The notes under the pieces are model-generated. The model saw only the letters and a program-made list of their open reading frames with translations, had not been told where the DNA came from and ran no database searches. From positions 372,001 to 436,000 of the forward strand of contig NZ_JAVDXI010000004.1 in assembly GCF_031457805.1 (NCBI RefSeq): a stretch of 64,000 nt of DNA. Direction: 5' to 3'. This DNA is from Caulobacter sp031457805. Its GTDB lineage: Bacteria > Pseudomonadota > Alphaproteobacteria > Caulobacterales > Caulobacteraceae. Each line of letters begins with the position of its first letter. Position 1 is the stretch's first letter. This document shows positions 45,815-53,819 of this stretch, one piece after another. The position numbers and the translations under genes were made by a program.

Positions 45815-46345
45815 TCAAGCGCGAGGGTCAACGGCGACGAGGCCCGAAAGGCCTTGGTCGCCGCCCTCGCGCAGCGGCAGCAGCAGCACGCGGCGCTGAT
45901 CCACGGGACCGGGCATCACGACGCCCGCCGTGTGCGCGTTGCTGAACCCCACCCGCCCGAAATAGGGACCATCGCCCACCAGCAGCACCGCGCGCCAGCC
46001 GGCGGCGCGGGCGGCCTCGCAGGCGGCCCCGACCAGGGCCTGGCCCAGGCCCGCGCTGCGCTCGTCGGGGTCGACGGCCAGAGGGCCCAGGAACGCGACA
46101 GGCTCGCCGCCGATCGTCACCGGCCACATCCGCACGCAGCCCACGGGCGCGCCGTCACGCAGCGACGCGAACGAGCAGTCGGCCAGCAGGGTGTTGCCCT
46201 CACGCAGGCGCTCGGACGATTTGGCGAACCGGCCGGGGCCAAAGACCCGGTCGATCAGGGCGGTGACGGCCGCTTCCATCGCAGGGGTCTCATGGACCAG
46301 CGGCGGATAGGGCTCGGGAGAAGCAAACTTTTGAACGGAGGTCAT
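45815..46345 (-). CDS. GNAT-family N-acetyltransferase
   Basis: A 176-residue acetyltransferase. The acetyl-CoA motif is LGPLAVDPDERSAGLGQALV, with GDGPYFGRVGFSNAHTAGV as the following strand and loop, which is the hallmark of the YhbS-type subgroup. Acceptor substrate unknown. ATG 46345 starts the conserved region; a longer upstream frame is unsupported. Confidence 0.88.
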   Translation of the reverse strand: MTSVQKFASPEPYPPLVHETPAMEAAVTALIDRVFGPGRFAKSSERLREGNTLLADCSFASLRDGAPVGCVRMWPVTIGGEPVAFLGPLAVDPDERSAGLGQALVGAACEAARAAGWRAVLLVGDGPYFGRVGFSNAHTAGVVMPGPVDQRRVLLLPLREGGDQGLSGLVAVDPRA

Positions 46346-46407
46346 CGGCCTTCGGGAAATGCGAAAGGGCGTCGGGGGCTCCCGACACGAAGGCGCGCGG
46401 GAGGGCT

Positions 46408-46452
46408 TCAGATCGTGGCGCGTTCGCGCTTCATTCGTCGCAGGCGTCGCAT
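46408..46452 (-). CDS. possible 14-residue basic leader peptide
   Basis: A 14-codon frame (MRRLRRMKRERATI) with GGAGG 9 bases before its ATG, upstream of the GNAT gene. Half of its residues are Arg/Lys. It could be a leader ORF or spurious; only the ribosome site supports it. Confidence 0.15.
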   Translation of the reverse strand: MRRLRRMKRERATI

Positions 46453-46548
46453 GCCCGGAAACCTCCAGAAGATGCGCGCGCTGTAGGGCCAAGCCTTTCC
46501 TAGGTCAACACCGTTGCAGTGCGACGACTTGGCCGTATGGTCGGCGCG

Positions 46549-47817
46549 ATGTCCGACACCGCCGCCCCGTCGCCCGAGCCCGCGCTCGAGAACCCTACCC
46601 GCGCCTTGTTGCGGGAGCGTGACTTCCTGCTGTTCTGGGCGGCGCGGTTCGTCTCGACCCTGGGCGTGCAGATCCAGTCGGTGGCGCTGGGCTGGCAGGT
46701 CTACGCTATCGCCCGCCTGACGCGCTCGGTCGGCGAGTCGGCGTTCCTGGTCAGCATGATCGGCCTGGCGCAATTCCTGCCGCTGTTCCTGCTGACCCTG
46801 GTGGCGGGCGAGACCGCCGACCGCCGGACGCGCAAGCTGATCGTGGCCGCCACCCTGGCTCTGGACGCCATCAGCGCCGGGGTGCTGCTGGTTCTGGCCC
46901 TGATGGGCTCGCACCAGCTGTGGCCGATCTTCGCAATCTCGGTGCTGTTCGGCGCCAGCCGCGCCTTCCTCTCGCCGGCCAGCAGCGCCATGGGGCCAAT
47001 GCTGGTGCCGCGTCCTCTGCTGCCGAGGGCCATCGCCTGGAACTCGCTGTCCTGGCAGGCCGGATCCATCGGCGGTCCGGCGTTGGGCGGCTTGCTCCTG
47101 ATCCACTCTCCCGCCTTGGCGTTCGGGGCCTCATTCGGCCTCTACCTGACCGCAGCCCTGCTGGCCCTGGCCATCCGCAAGCCCACCAAGCCCGAGCAGC
47201 AGCCCGGTTCGCGCATGGAGCTGATCAAGGAGGGGCTGTCCTATGTCTGGAACAACAAGATCGTGTTCGGCTCGATCTCGCTGGACCTGTTCGCCGTGAT
47301 CCTGGGCGGCGCGACGGCGCTGCTGCCCGTGTTCGCCAAGGACGTGCTGCACATCGGCCCGGGCGGCTTTGGCCTGTTGCGCGCGGCGCCGGCGATCGGC
47401 GCCTGTCTCGTCGGCGTCTACCTGGCGGCCAATCCCATTCGCCGACACGCCGGCAAGATCATGTTCGCGGGCGTGGCCGTGTTCGGCCTTGCGACCGTGG
47501 TCTTTGGCCTCTCCAAGCTCGTGTGGCTGTCGGTGGCGGCCCTGGCGGTGCTTGGCGGGGCCGACATGCTCAGCGTCTATGTCCGCCAGACCCTGGTGCA
47601 GATCGTGACCCCCGACGCCATGCGCGGCCGCGTCGCCGCCGTCTCGGGCGTGTTCATCAGCGCCTCCAACGAGCTGGGCGAGGTCGAGAGCGGCGCGGCC
47701 GCCTGGCTGCTGGGCCCCATCGGCGCAGCGGTGTTCGGCGGCGTCGGGGCCATGGCGGTCACGGGAATCTGGGCCTTCCTGTTCCCCGAACTGCGCAAGG
47801 CCGATCGGTTGGAATAA
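46549..47817 (+). CDS. MFS transporter (EntS-like)
   Basis: A 422-residue, twelve-helix major-facilitator transporter. The loop-2/3 signature is AGETADRRTRKLI, and SRAFLSPASSAMGPMLVP and AMRGRVAAVSGVFISASNEL are typical of the EntS/MFS_3 group, which exports small molecules such as siderophores. The ATG at 46549 is the best start, though its ribosome site is weak. Its stop is followed 1 bp later by the convergent GNAT gene. Confidence 0.9.
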   Translation: MSDTAAPSPEPALENPTRALLRERDFLLFWAARFVSTLGVQIQSVALGWQVYAIARLTRSVGESAFLVSMIGLAQFLPLFLLTLVAGETADRRTRKLIVAATLALDAISAGVLLVLALMGSHQLWPIFAISVLFGASRAFLSPASSAMGPMLVPRPLLPRAIAWNSLSWQAGSIGGPALGGLLLIHSPALAFGASFGLYLTAALLALAIRKPTKPEQQPGSRMELIKEGLSYVWNNKIVFGSISLDLFAVILGGATALLPVFAKDVLHIGPGGFGLLRAAPAIGACLVGVYLAANPIRRHAGKIMFAGVAVFGLATVVFGLSKLVWLSVAALAVLGGADMLSVYVRQTLVQIVTPDAMRGRVAAVSGVFISASNELGEVESGAAAWLLGPIGAAVFGGVGAMAVTGIWAFLFPELRKADRLE

Positions 47818-48297
47818 CTAGAGGCCCGCCAGCTTGCGCAGCGGCTCGCCGGTCAGGCGGCGGATGATCCACTCGTCCATCGCGGCCGCGCCCAGGCTGT
47901 CATAGAAGGCGATCGACGGCGCGTTCCAGTCGAGGACCGTCCACTCCAGGCGCCCCAGTCCCTCGTCGATGCAGCGCCTGGCGAGGTTGGCCAGCAGGGC
48001 CTTGCCCGCGCCCGAACCCCGCGCCGAGGGCCGCACAAACAGGTCCTCAAGGTAGATCCCGTGTCGCCCGACAAAGGTGGAGTAGTTGTAGAACCATAGC
48101 GCAAAGCCGACCGGCTGCCCGTCGATCTCGGCGATGTCGGCGAAGGCCCGGGCCGTGTCGCCGAACAGGGCCGCCGCCGTATCGGCCTCTGTCGCCTGTA
48201 CGGTGTCGAGCAGCTTCTCATACTCGGCCAGATCGAGGATGAACTGGTGGATCAGGCCCGCGTCGGCGGGGGTGGCGGGACGGACGGTGACGGGCAT
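47818..48297 (-). CDS. GNAT-family N-acetyltransferase (diamine-acetyltransferase-like)
   Basis: A 159-residue acetyltransferase with LFVRPSARGSGAGKALLANL (acetyl-CoA site), GRLEWTVLDWNAPSIAFYDS and an N-terminal VTVRPATPADAGLIHQFI. This pattern is that of spermidine/spermine acetyltransferase-like GNATs, with the substrate unproven. Its start codon overlaps that of the divergent TfoX-like gene. Confidence 0.9.
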   Translation of the reverse strand: MPVTVRPATPADAGLIHQFILDLAEYEKLLDTVQATEADTAAALFGDTARAFADIAEIDGQPVGFALWFYNYSTFVGRHGIYLEDLFVRPSARGSGAGKALLANLARRCIDEGLGRLEWTVLDWNAPSIAFYDSLGAAAMDEWIIRRLTGEPLRKLAGL

Positions 48298-48655
48298 GGC
48301 GGTATCCGACGACTACAGGGACTTCGTTCTGGAGCTGCTGGCCCCGCTGGGACAGGTCAGCGCGCGGCCCATGTTCGGGGGAGTCGGCGTCTATGCGAAC
48401 GGTTTGTTCTTCGCCCTGATCGCCGATGACGTGCTCTATCTGAAGGGCGACGAGACCCTCAAAGCCGAGTTCGAAGCGGTCGGCTCCCACGCCTTCGCGC
48501 CGTTCGAGGACGGCAAGACCATGGCCTACTGGACCGCGCCCGCCGAAGCGCTGGACGACCAGGACCTCCTGCTGGACTGGGCGCGGAAGTCCCTGGCCGT
48601 GGCGGCGCGCAAACAGAAACCCTCTCCCAAGGGGAGAGGGCGGGGCCCGCGCTGA
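48296..48655 (+). CDS. TfoX/Sxy N-terminal domain protein, C-terminus from a repeat
   Basis: A 119-residue protein of the TfoX N-terminal family: YRDFVLELLAPLGQVSARPM, FGGVGVYANGLFFALI and YLKGDE. TfoX regulates competence in Haemophilus and Vibrio, but most alphaproteobacterial homologues are uncharacterised. The last eleven codons (PSPKGRGRGPR) read straight through a CCCTCTCCC-family palindromic repeat, which supplies the stop. The start overlaps that of the divergent GNAT gene. Confidence 0.82.
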   Translation: MAVSDDYRDFVLELLAPLGQVSARPMFGGVGVYANGLFFALIADDVLYLKGDETLKAEFEAVGSHAFAPFEDGKTMAYWTAPAEALDDQDLLLDWARKSLAVAARKQKPSPKGRGRGPR

Positions 48656-48756
48656 AAGCGTGGGTGGGAGAGGGAGTAAGACGTCGGCCGACGAAACCCC
48701 TCACCTCCCACCGCTACGCGGCGGGTCCCTCCTCTCCCTCTGGGAGAGGGTCTCGA
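48620..48756. repeat. pair of CCCTCTCCC-family palindromic repeats
   Basis: Begins CCCTCTCCCAAGGGGAGAGG, then CGGGGCCCGCGC, TGAAA, GCGTGGG and GGGAGAGGG; an opposed partner runs from about 48697 to 48750 and contains CTCCCTCTGGGAGAGG. It has the same architecture as 33384-33550. It starts inside the TfoX-like gene and ends at the SDR stop. Confidence 0.85.
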
Positions 48757-49614
48757 TCACCCGATCTTCACCCCCGGCGGCGGCTGGCTGCTCTCGGGCA
48801 CGAAGAAGTCCGGCATCAGGCTGGCGGTCGGGTCGACTTTGTAATGATCGAAATCGCGCACGCCTTCGCCGTACAGGAAGGTGTCGTCGATCAGGAAGTT
48901 GCCGCTGAACGCCCGCGAGGGCTTGTTGAAGATCGCATAGGCCGCGTCGGCCATGATCTCGGGCGTGCGGCAATGGCGCAGGCCCTCCTCGCCGGTCAGG
49001 GCGAACTGGATGGCGGCCGTGGCGATGCCGGTGCGCGGCCAGAGCGCGTTGAAGGCGATCCCGTCGGGCTTGAACTCCTCGGCCATGCCCAGAACGCACA
49101 TCGACATGCCGAACTTGGCCATGGTGTAGGCTACGTGCGAGCCGAACCAGCGCGGCGACATGTCGAGCGGCGGCGACAGCATCAGGACGTGCGGGTTCTC
49201 GGCCTTTTTCAGGTGCGGGATGCAGGCCTTGGAGGTGACGAACGTGCCGCGCGTGTTGATCTGGTGCATCAGGTCATAGCGCTTCATGTCGGTCATCAGG
49301 GTCGGCGTCAGCGAGATGGCCGAGGCGTTGTTGACGCAGATGTCGATGCCGCCGAACTGGGCCACGGCCTTGTCGACCGCGTCCTGGACGCTGGCCTCCT
49401 CGCGCACGTCGACGACCAGCGGCAGGGCCTTGCCGCCGGCCTCCTCGATGGCCTTGGCGGCGGTGTAGATGGTGCCCGGCAGCTTGGGATGCGCCTCGGC
49501 GGTCTTGGCCGCGATCACCACATTGGCCCCGTCGCGGGCCGCGCGGAGCGCGATGGCCAGGCCGATGCCGCGCGAGGCGCCGGTGACGAACAGGGTCTTG
49601 TTCTTGAGGCTCAT
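48757..49614 (-). CDS. short-chain dehydrogenase (HSDL2-like)
   Basis: A 285-residue SDR of the group related to hydroxysteroid dehydrogenase-like protein 2: TGASRGIG, VIAAKTAEAHPKLPGTIYTA, NNASAISLT, active site YTMAKFGMS. The KTAE...HPKLPGTI insert is a hallmark. Likely acts on fatty-acid-derived or steroid substrates. Third gene of an operon with two upstream genes; its ATG overlaps the stop of the membrane-protein gene (ATGA). Confidence 0.88.
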   Translation of the reverse strand: MSLKNKTLFVTGASRGIGLAIALRAARDGANVVIAAKTAEAHPKLPGTIYTAAKAIEEAGGKALPLVVDVREEASVQDAVDKAVAQFGGIDICVNNASAISLTPTLMTDMKRYDLMHQINTRGTFVTSKACIPHLKKAENPHVLMLSPPLDMSPRWFGSHVAYTMAKFGMSMCVLGMAEEFKPDGIAFNALWPRTGIATAAIQFALTGEEGLRHCRTPEIMADAAYAIFNKPSRAFSGNFLIDDTFLYGEGVRDFDHYKVDPTASLMPDFFVPESSQPPPGVKIG

Positions 49615-50126
49615 GCGGGGTCTCCACGGGTTTTGAACAGTTGGACGCCGACGGCGGCGAAGCCGAGCAGGAAGGTCATCTTGGCCATGTGCGCGACGGG
49701 CCCGTGATCCTTCAGCGCCAGGCCGGCCAGCCCGACGACCAGGGCCGCGATCCAGAAGCTCGCCGCCAGTCGCAGCACACGGGCTCGCAAGAGGTCCACG
49801 GCCCAGACGACCATGCCGATCGACCAGACGGCCGAAGCAATCACGTAGGACGCCTCTCCGAACACCTCGGCTGACGAGGTCCGCACCAGGAGGACGCCCA
49901 GGATCGCCAGGACAAAGCCCGCAAGGCCCACAAATCCCGTCGCGCGGGCGCTCAGGACCCGCGCGCCCAGCATGCCGATCAGCAAGAGCAGGTCGATCAG
50001 CGTGTAGACGAGATGCGGCTGGGGCCCGACCAGGCGCGGATAGATCAGGAAGGGCGCGACGATGTCGATCGCCACGCCCAACAGCACCGCCACGCCCGCG
50101 AGGCGCAGCGTCGAGGCGCGCTCCAT
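49611..50126 (-). CDS. hypothetical membrane protein
   Basis: A 171-residue protein with about five hydrophobic helices (LAGVAVLLGVAIDIVAPFLI; LIDLLLLIGMLGARVL; FVGLAGFVLAILGVLLV; VIASAVWSIGMVVWAV; ASFWIAALVVGLAGLAL). No family was recognised. It is coupled by ATGA overlaps to SDR genes on both sides, so it belongs to that operon, perhaps with a lipid-related role. Confidence 0.8.
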   Translation of the reverse strand: MERASTLRLAGVAVLLGVAIDIVAPFLIYPRLVGPQPHLVYTLIDLLLLIGMLGARVLSARATGFVGLAGFVLAILGVLLVRTSSAEVFGEASYVIASAVWSIGMVVWAVDLLRARVLRLAASFWIAALVVGLAGLALKDHGPVAHMAKMTFLLGFAAVGVQLFKTRGDPA

Positions 50127-51097
50127 CAGGCGCCGGCCCCGACCGTTTTAACCGACAGATCCCAGAGCCGATCGGCGGCCTCAGGGTCCAGGGCGTGCGG
50201 CATGACGCCGGTCCAGGGCTTCTCCTTGCTCCAGGGCAGAGCCTGGTTGCAGTCCTCCAGATACAGCCCGCCGACGCCCTCCAGCTCGGCGCCGACAGCG
50301 GCCCAGACGCTGGTGGCCGCGCCCTGCTCGGTCGTCTTGAAGCCTTCGCGCGGCTGGTCGTTCTCGTCCAGCCAGCCCAGGGCGCGCTGCTCTTCGATCG
50401 GCAGGTGGCGCTGCAGCGGCGTCAAGATGCCGCCCGGCATGACGGCGTTGGCGTGGACGCCCTGATCCTTGAAGCGCTTGTCGAAACCCACCGCGAACAG
50501 GCTGTTGGCGGTCTTGGCCTGGCCGTAGGCCTCCCACTTTTCGTAGGGGCGGGTGTTGTAGTTCGGGTCGTCGAAATGGATTCCCGACCGGCGGTGGCCG
50601 ATCGACGACAGCGACACCAGCCGCGAGGGTTTGCCGCTGGCCTTGGCGCCGGCGATCAGGTTCGGGGCCAGCAGCACCGACAGCAGGAAATGGCCCAGGT
50701 GATTGGTGCCGAACTGCATCTCGAAGCCGTCGGCGGTGCGCATCAGCGGGCTGGCCATGACGGCGGCGTTGTTGATCAGGATGTCGATCCGCCGGTCGCC
50801 CCAGACGTTCGCGAAGTGGCGGATCGCCTCCAGGCTGGACAGATCCAGCATGCCGAAGCTGACCCGCTTGGAGCCGGCCTCTTCGTTGATCGCGTTGGCG
50901 ACCTCTTCGCCGAGCTCCGGCTTGCGGGCGGCGATGATCACTTCCGCGCCAGCCAGGGCGAGCGCGCGCACCGTCTCCACCCCGATCCCCGTGGCCGCGC
51001 CGGTGACGATCGCCACGCGACCGGAAAGGTCATGCCCGGCGACAACCTCGCGCGCCGTCGACTTGGCCCCAAAAGGCGATGTGATCCGTCCGCTCAT
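50126..51097 (-). CDS. short-chain dehydrogenase (retinol-dehydrogenase/WWOX-like)
   Basis: A 323-residue SDR. NAD-binding TGAATGIG, FGTNHLGHFLLSVLL, and active site YGQAKTAN, a pattern of the large retinol-dehydrogenase/WWOX-type group. The substrate is unknown. ATG 51097 starts the N-terminal MSGRITSPFGAKSTARE. First gene of the three-gene operon, preceded by two palindromic repeats. Confidence 0.9.
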   Translation of the reverse strand: MSGRITSPFGAKSTAREVVAGHDLSGRVAIVTGAATGIGVETVRALALAGAEVIIAARKPELGEEVANAINEEAGSKRVSFGMLDLSSLEAIRHFANVWGDRRIDILINNAAVMASPLMRTADGFEMQFGTNHLGHFLLSVLLAPNLIAGAKASGKPSRLVSLSSIGHRRSGIHFDDPNYNTRPYEKWEAYGQAKTANSLFAVGFDKRFKDQGVHANAVMPGGILTPLQRHLPIEEQRALGWLDENDQPREGFKTTEQGAATSVWAAVGAELEGVGGLYLEDCNQALPWSKEKPWTGVMPHALDPEAADRLWDLSVKTVGAGA

Positions 51098-51192
51098 GCC
51101 CGTTTCCTCCCGCTCTATTGTTATGTCGGTCAGGCTACATCCGGTCCGCGCCAATCCGCAAAGACATCGTGCGGGCTAAGCTTGGAGCGATC

Positions 51193-51244
51193 TAGAGCCT
51201 CGCGCGTCAAAACGGAATCGTTTTGACGCGATAACGAGGCTCTA
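51193..51244. repeat. palindromic intergenic repeat with a CcrM site at the centre
   Basis: A near-perfect palindrome: outer arms TAGAGCCTCG / CGAGGCTCTA, inner arms CGCGTCAAAACG / CGTTTTGACGCG, apex GAAT. GAATC at 51215-51219 is a CcrM methylation site. This matches the published idea of Caulobacter intergenic repeats (CIR) carrying GANTC; calling it CIR is from memory. Confidence 0.75.
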
Positions 51245-51256
51245 AATCAAACACTT

Positions 51257-51305
51257 AGAGCGTGACTTGCGCCGAAACCGGGTCCCACTTTCGGCGTCAC
51301 GCTCT
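51257..51305. repeat. palindromic intergenic repeat at the 3' end of the crotonase gene
   Basis: Arms AGAGCGTGA / TCACGCTCT and inner GCCGAAA / TTTCGGC surround CCGGGTCCCAC. The repeat resembles the common alphaproteobacterial AGAGCGTGACGCCGAAA family. Its right end overlaps the stop codon of the enoyl-CoA hydratase gene (51304-51306). Confidence 0.75.
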
Positions 51306-52074
51306 AGCCGACCTTGCTGAAGTCAGGCGCACGGCGCTCGGCGAAGGCCATGAAGGCTTCGCGGGCTTCGGCGGTCTGCAGGCGCGCGGCGAACTCCGCG
51401 CCCTCTGTGTCCATCAGGTTGGCGATCTTCTCGGCGTCGCGCATCAGGCGCTTGGTCACCGTCAGGGCGCCCAGGGGACGCTTGGCCAGCTGGTCGGCGG
51501 CGGCTCGGGCGCGGGCCCGCAGCGCATCGCCGTCGGCCAGACCGTTGGCCAGGCCCCAGGCCACGGCCGTGGCGCCGTCGACCGCCTCGCCGAGGGCGAA
51601 CATGGCGTAGGCGCGGGCGTGACCGATCCGGGCCGGCAGCAGCCAGCTGGACGCGGCCTCCGGCACCAGGGCCAGATTGACGAACGGCGTCGTCAGGCGC
51701 GCGTCGGGGCTGACGAACACCAGGTCGCAGTGCAGCAGCATGGTGGTTCCCACGCCGACGGCTTGGCCCTGCACAGCCGCGACCAGCGGACGCGTGGCGT
51801 TGGCCAGGGCCTTGAGGAACCGGGTCACGTGCCGCTCGCCGCTGAAAGCGCCGGTGGCCTGGGCGGCGAAGTCCTGCAGGTCGTTGCCGGCCGTGAAGCT
51901 GTCGCCGTCGCCCTGGAAGACCACCACGCGGATCGCCGGGTCCTTCTCGGCCGCCTCCAGGCTGTCGGCCAGCACGCCGTACATGGCGTTGGACAGCGCG
52001 TTCTTCTTCTCGGGTCGCGCCAGGGTGATTGTCATCACGCCGGCGTCGATCTGCACCTTCACATGGTCGGTCAT
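51304..52074 (-). CDS. enoyl-CoA hydratase/isomerase (crotonase family)
   Basis: A 256-residue crotonase. FTAGNDLQDF and AVQGQAVGVGTTMLLHCDLV form the CoA/oxyanion site; LVPEAASSWLLPARIG is closer to enoyl-CoA isomerases than to classical hydratases with their two catalytic Glu. Likely fatty-acid or aromatic-acid beta-oxidation. Its ATG overlaps the stop of the MarR gene (ATGA), so the regulator controls its own enzyme gene. Confidence 0.9.
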   Translation of the reverse strand: MTDHVKVQIDAGVMTITLARPEKKNALSNAMYGVLADSLEAAEKDPAIRVVVFQGDGDSFTAGNDLQDFAAQATGAFSGERHVTRFLKALANATRPLVAAVQGQAVGVGTTMLLHCDLVFVSPDARLTTPFVNLALVPEAASSWLLPARIGHARAYAMFALGEAVDGATAVAWGLANGLADGDALRARARAAADQLAKRPLGALTVTKRLMRDAEKIANLMDTEGAEFAARLQTAEAREAFMAFAERRAPDFSKVG

Positions 52075-52514
52075 TGGGGTTCTCCCTTCGGGAACTTGGT
52101 CTGCAGACTGGTCAGCCAGCGCGAGACCACGCTGATTTCCTCGTCGGTGAAGCCTTCGGTGAGTTGAGCATTGACGCCGCGCAGGCCGGCCTTGGCCGTG
52201 TCGCGGGCGATGCGGCCCTTGTCGGTCAGGTGCAGGCGCATGGCGCGCCCGTCCTTTGGATCGGCGCGGCGTTCGACCAGCTCGGCCCGCGCCATGCGGT
52301 CGATCAGGCCGGTCATGGCCGAAGGAGCCAGATCGAGGGCGTCGGCTGCTTCCCCGATCAAGGCGCCGTCGCGCTCCCCGAGGAAGAACAGCACGCCCGA
52401 CTGGGCGGCCGTCAGGCCGCCTTCGGCCGCCATCTTGCCTTCGATCCAGCGCTGCACGCGCCGATGGCCGGCGTTCAGCAGAAAGACCAGTCGATGGTTG
52501 GGCGGCGTGGACAT
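52071..52514 (-). CDS. MarR-family transcriptional regulator
   Basis: A 147-residue regulator. Winged helix about 30-100: LGERDGALIGEAADALDLAP, MTGLIDRMARAELVERRADP and the wing RAMRLHLTDKG. Usually binds phenolic or CoA-linked ligands and represses its own operon. A palindrome 14 bp upstream of the start fits an autoregulatory operator. First gene of the operon with the crotonase gene. Confidence 0.9.
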   Translation of the reverse strand: MSTPPNHRLVFLLNAGHRRVQRWIEGKMAAEGGLTAAQSGVLFFLGERDGALIGEAADALDLAPSAMTGLIDRMARAELVERRADPKDGRAMRLHLTDKGRIARDTAKAGLRGVNAQLTEGFTDEEISVVSRWLTSLQTKFPKGEPQ

Positions 52515-52527
52515 GCGCCAACCGTAT

Positions 52528-52543
52528 ATTTCACATGCGAAAT
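52528..52543 (-). promoter_or_regulatory. candidate MarR operator
   Basis: An imperfect 16-bp palindrome ATTTCACATGCGAAAT in an AT-richer patch just upstream of the MarR start. Its outer five bases on each side are complementary (ATTTC / GAAAT). Size and position suit a MarR dimer. Confidence 0.5.
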
Positions 52544-52558
52544 GTCAAACGGTCGTTT

Positions 52559-53656
52559 TTAAGCTTCGCTAGAATTCGCCGCGTACCAGGCGACGCCCTC
52601 GCCATCCACCTCGCGACTAACGCGGCCCCGGCCGATCAGGCAGTTGAGATGCGCCAGGGCCTCGCCGGTGGCCATGCCCAGGAGGTCGGGGCCGATCGGG
52701 CGGGCGAACAGGGCGCCGAAGGTGTCGACCACGCGCTTGCGCTCAACGAGCTTCTTCTCCAGCCGCGCCAGGCCCCGCTCGTGACCCGAGATCAGGGCGT
52801 CGATCCGGGTGTGCAGACCCTCGAAGGGATCATTGTGCGCCGGCAGCACGATGACGTCGTCGGGTACGGTCGCCTTGACCTTGGCCAGCGAGCGCAGCCA
52901 GTCCGACAACGGGTCGGCGTCCGGCTCGGTGGGAAACACCGAGACGTTGGACGAGATGCGCGGCAACACCTGATCGCCCGAGATCAAGAGCTTGAGCTCC
53001 GGACACCACAGGCAGGCGTGGTCCGGCGAATGGCCCTGGCCCGTCACGACGCGCCAGGTGCGGCCGCCGATGTCGAAGTCCTCGCCGTCGCTCAGGCGGC
53101 GATAGCTGTCGGGCAGGGCGTAGATCGCCTTGCCGAAGCCGCCGAAGCGGGCCTTGTAGTTCTCGATCGCGTCCTCGTCCCAACCGGCGGCGCGGAAGAA
53201 TCGCACCCCGTCCTCCGGCGCCTCCCGCCCCGTGTCGGCCACCAGCATGCGGCACTGGAAGTATTCCAGGCGGGTCATCCAGAGCCGACAGTCGAACTTG
53301 CGCGTCATCCAGCCGGCCAGGCCGATGTGGTCCGGATGCAGGTGGGTGACGATCACGCGGGTGATCGGCTTGCCGCCCAGCGCCTCGGCGAAGGCCGCGC
53401 GCCAGGCCTGACTGGTCTCGCGGGTCTGGATCCCGGTGTCGACCACCGCCCAGCCCTCGCCGTCCTGAATCGCCCAGACATTGATGAACTGCAGCGAACC
53501 GCCCAGCGGCATGCGCAGCCACAGGACGCCTGGCGCGACCTCGACCGCCTGGCCCGAGCCCTGTTCGGGCGCCGTCTCGAAAGGATAGACGAGTCGCCCC
53601 GCCTTCTTCGGCTCCGACGCCGCTTCCGTCGTCTCGTCCTCGAACCCGTCGCGCAT
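52559..53656 (-). CDS. metallo-beta-lactamase-fold hydrolase
   Basis: A 365-residue MBL-fold protein. The metal motif is THLHPDH (HxHxDH), with further ligands in QGHSPDHACLW and the Asp of LLISGDQVLP. The C-terminal region (about 290-365) has a winged-helix-like BLACT-type helix bundle: AALFARPIG-like FGALFARPIGPDLLGMATG and LNCLIGRGRVSREVD. Probably a thioesterase- or lactonase-type enzyme; the substrate is unknown. ATG 53656 follows GGGGAGA. Confidence 0.88.
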   Translation of the reverse strand: MRDGFEDETTEAASEPKKAGRLVYPFETAPEQGSGQAVEVAPGVLWLRMPLGGSLQFINVWAIQDGEGWAVVDTGIQTRETSQAWRAAFAEALGGKPITRVIVTHLHPDHIGLAGWMTRKFDCRLWMTRLEYFQCRMLVADTGREAPEDGVRFFRAAGWDEDAIENYKARFGGFGKAIYALPDSYRRLSDGEDFDIGGRTWRVVTGQGHSPDHACLWCPELKLLISGDQVLPRISSNVSVFPTEPDADPLSDWLRSLAKVKATVPDDVIVLPAHNDPFEGLHTRIDALISGHERGLARLEKKLVERKRVVDTFGALFARPIGPDLLGMATGEALAHLNCLIGRGRVSREVDGEGVAWYAANSSEA

Positions 53657-53819
53657 TTCACTCTCCCCGCGCGCCAGTGGACCGACGCTTGTTCCGGATC
53701 TTACCCATTTTTTGCCCCTGAGGGCTGTCACGATCACGCCTAGGTCGGACGGTATCTTGACCCCTGATGCAAGCACGCGCTTATGTCCGCGCGAGGAATC
53801 CACCCAGGAGATGTATCCC

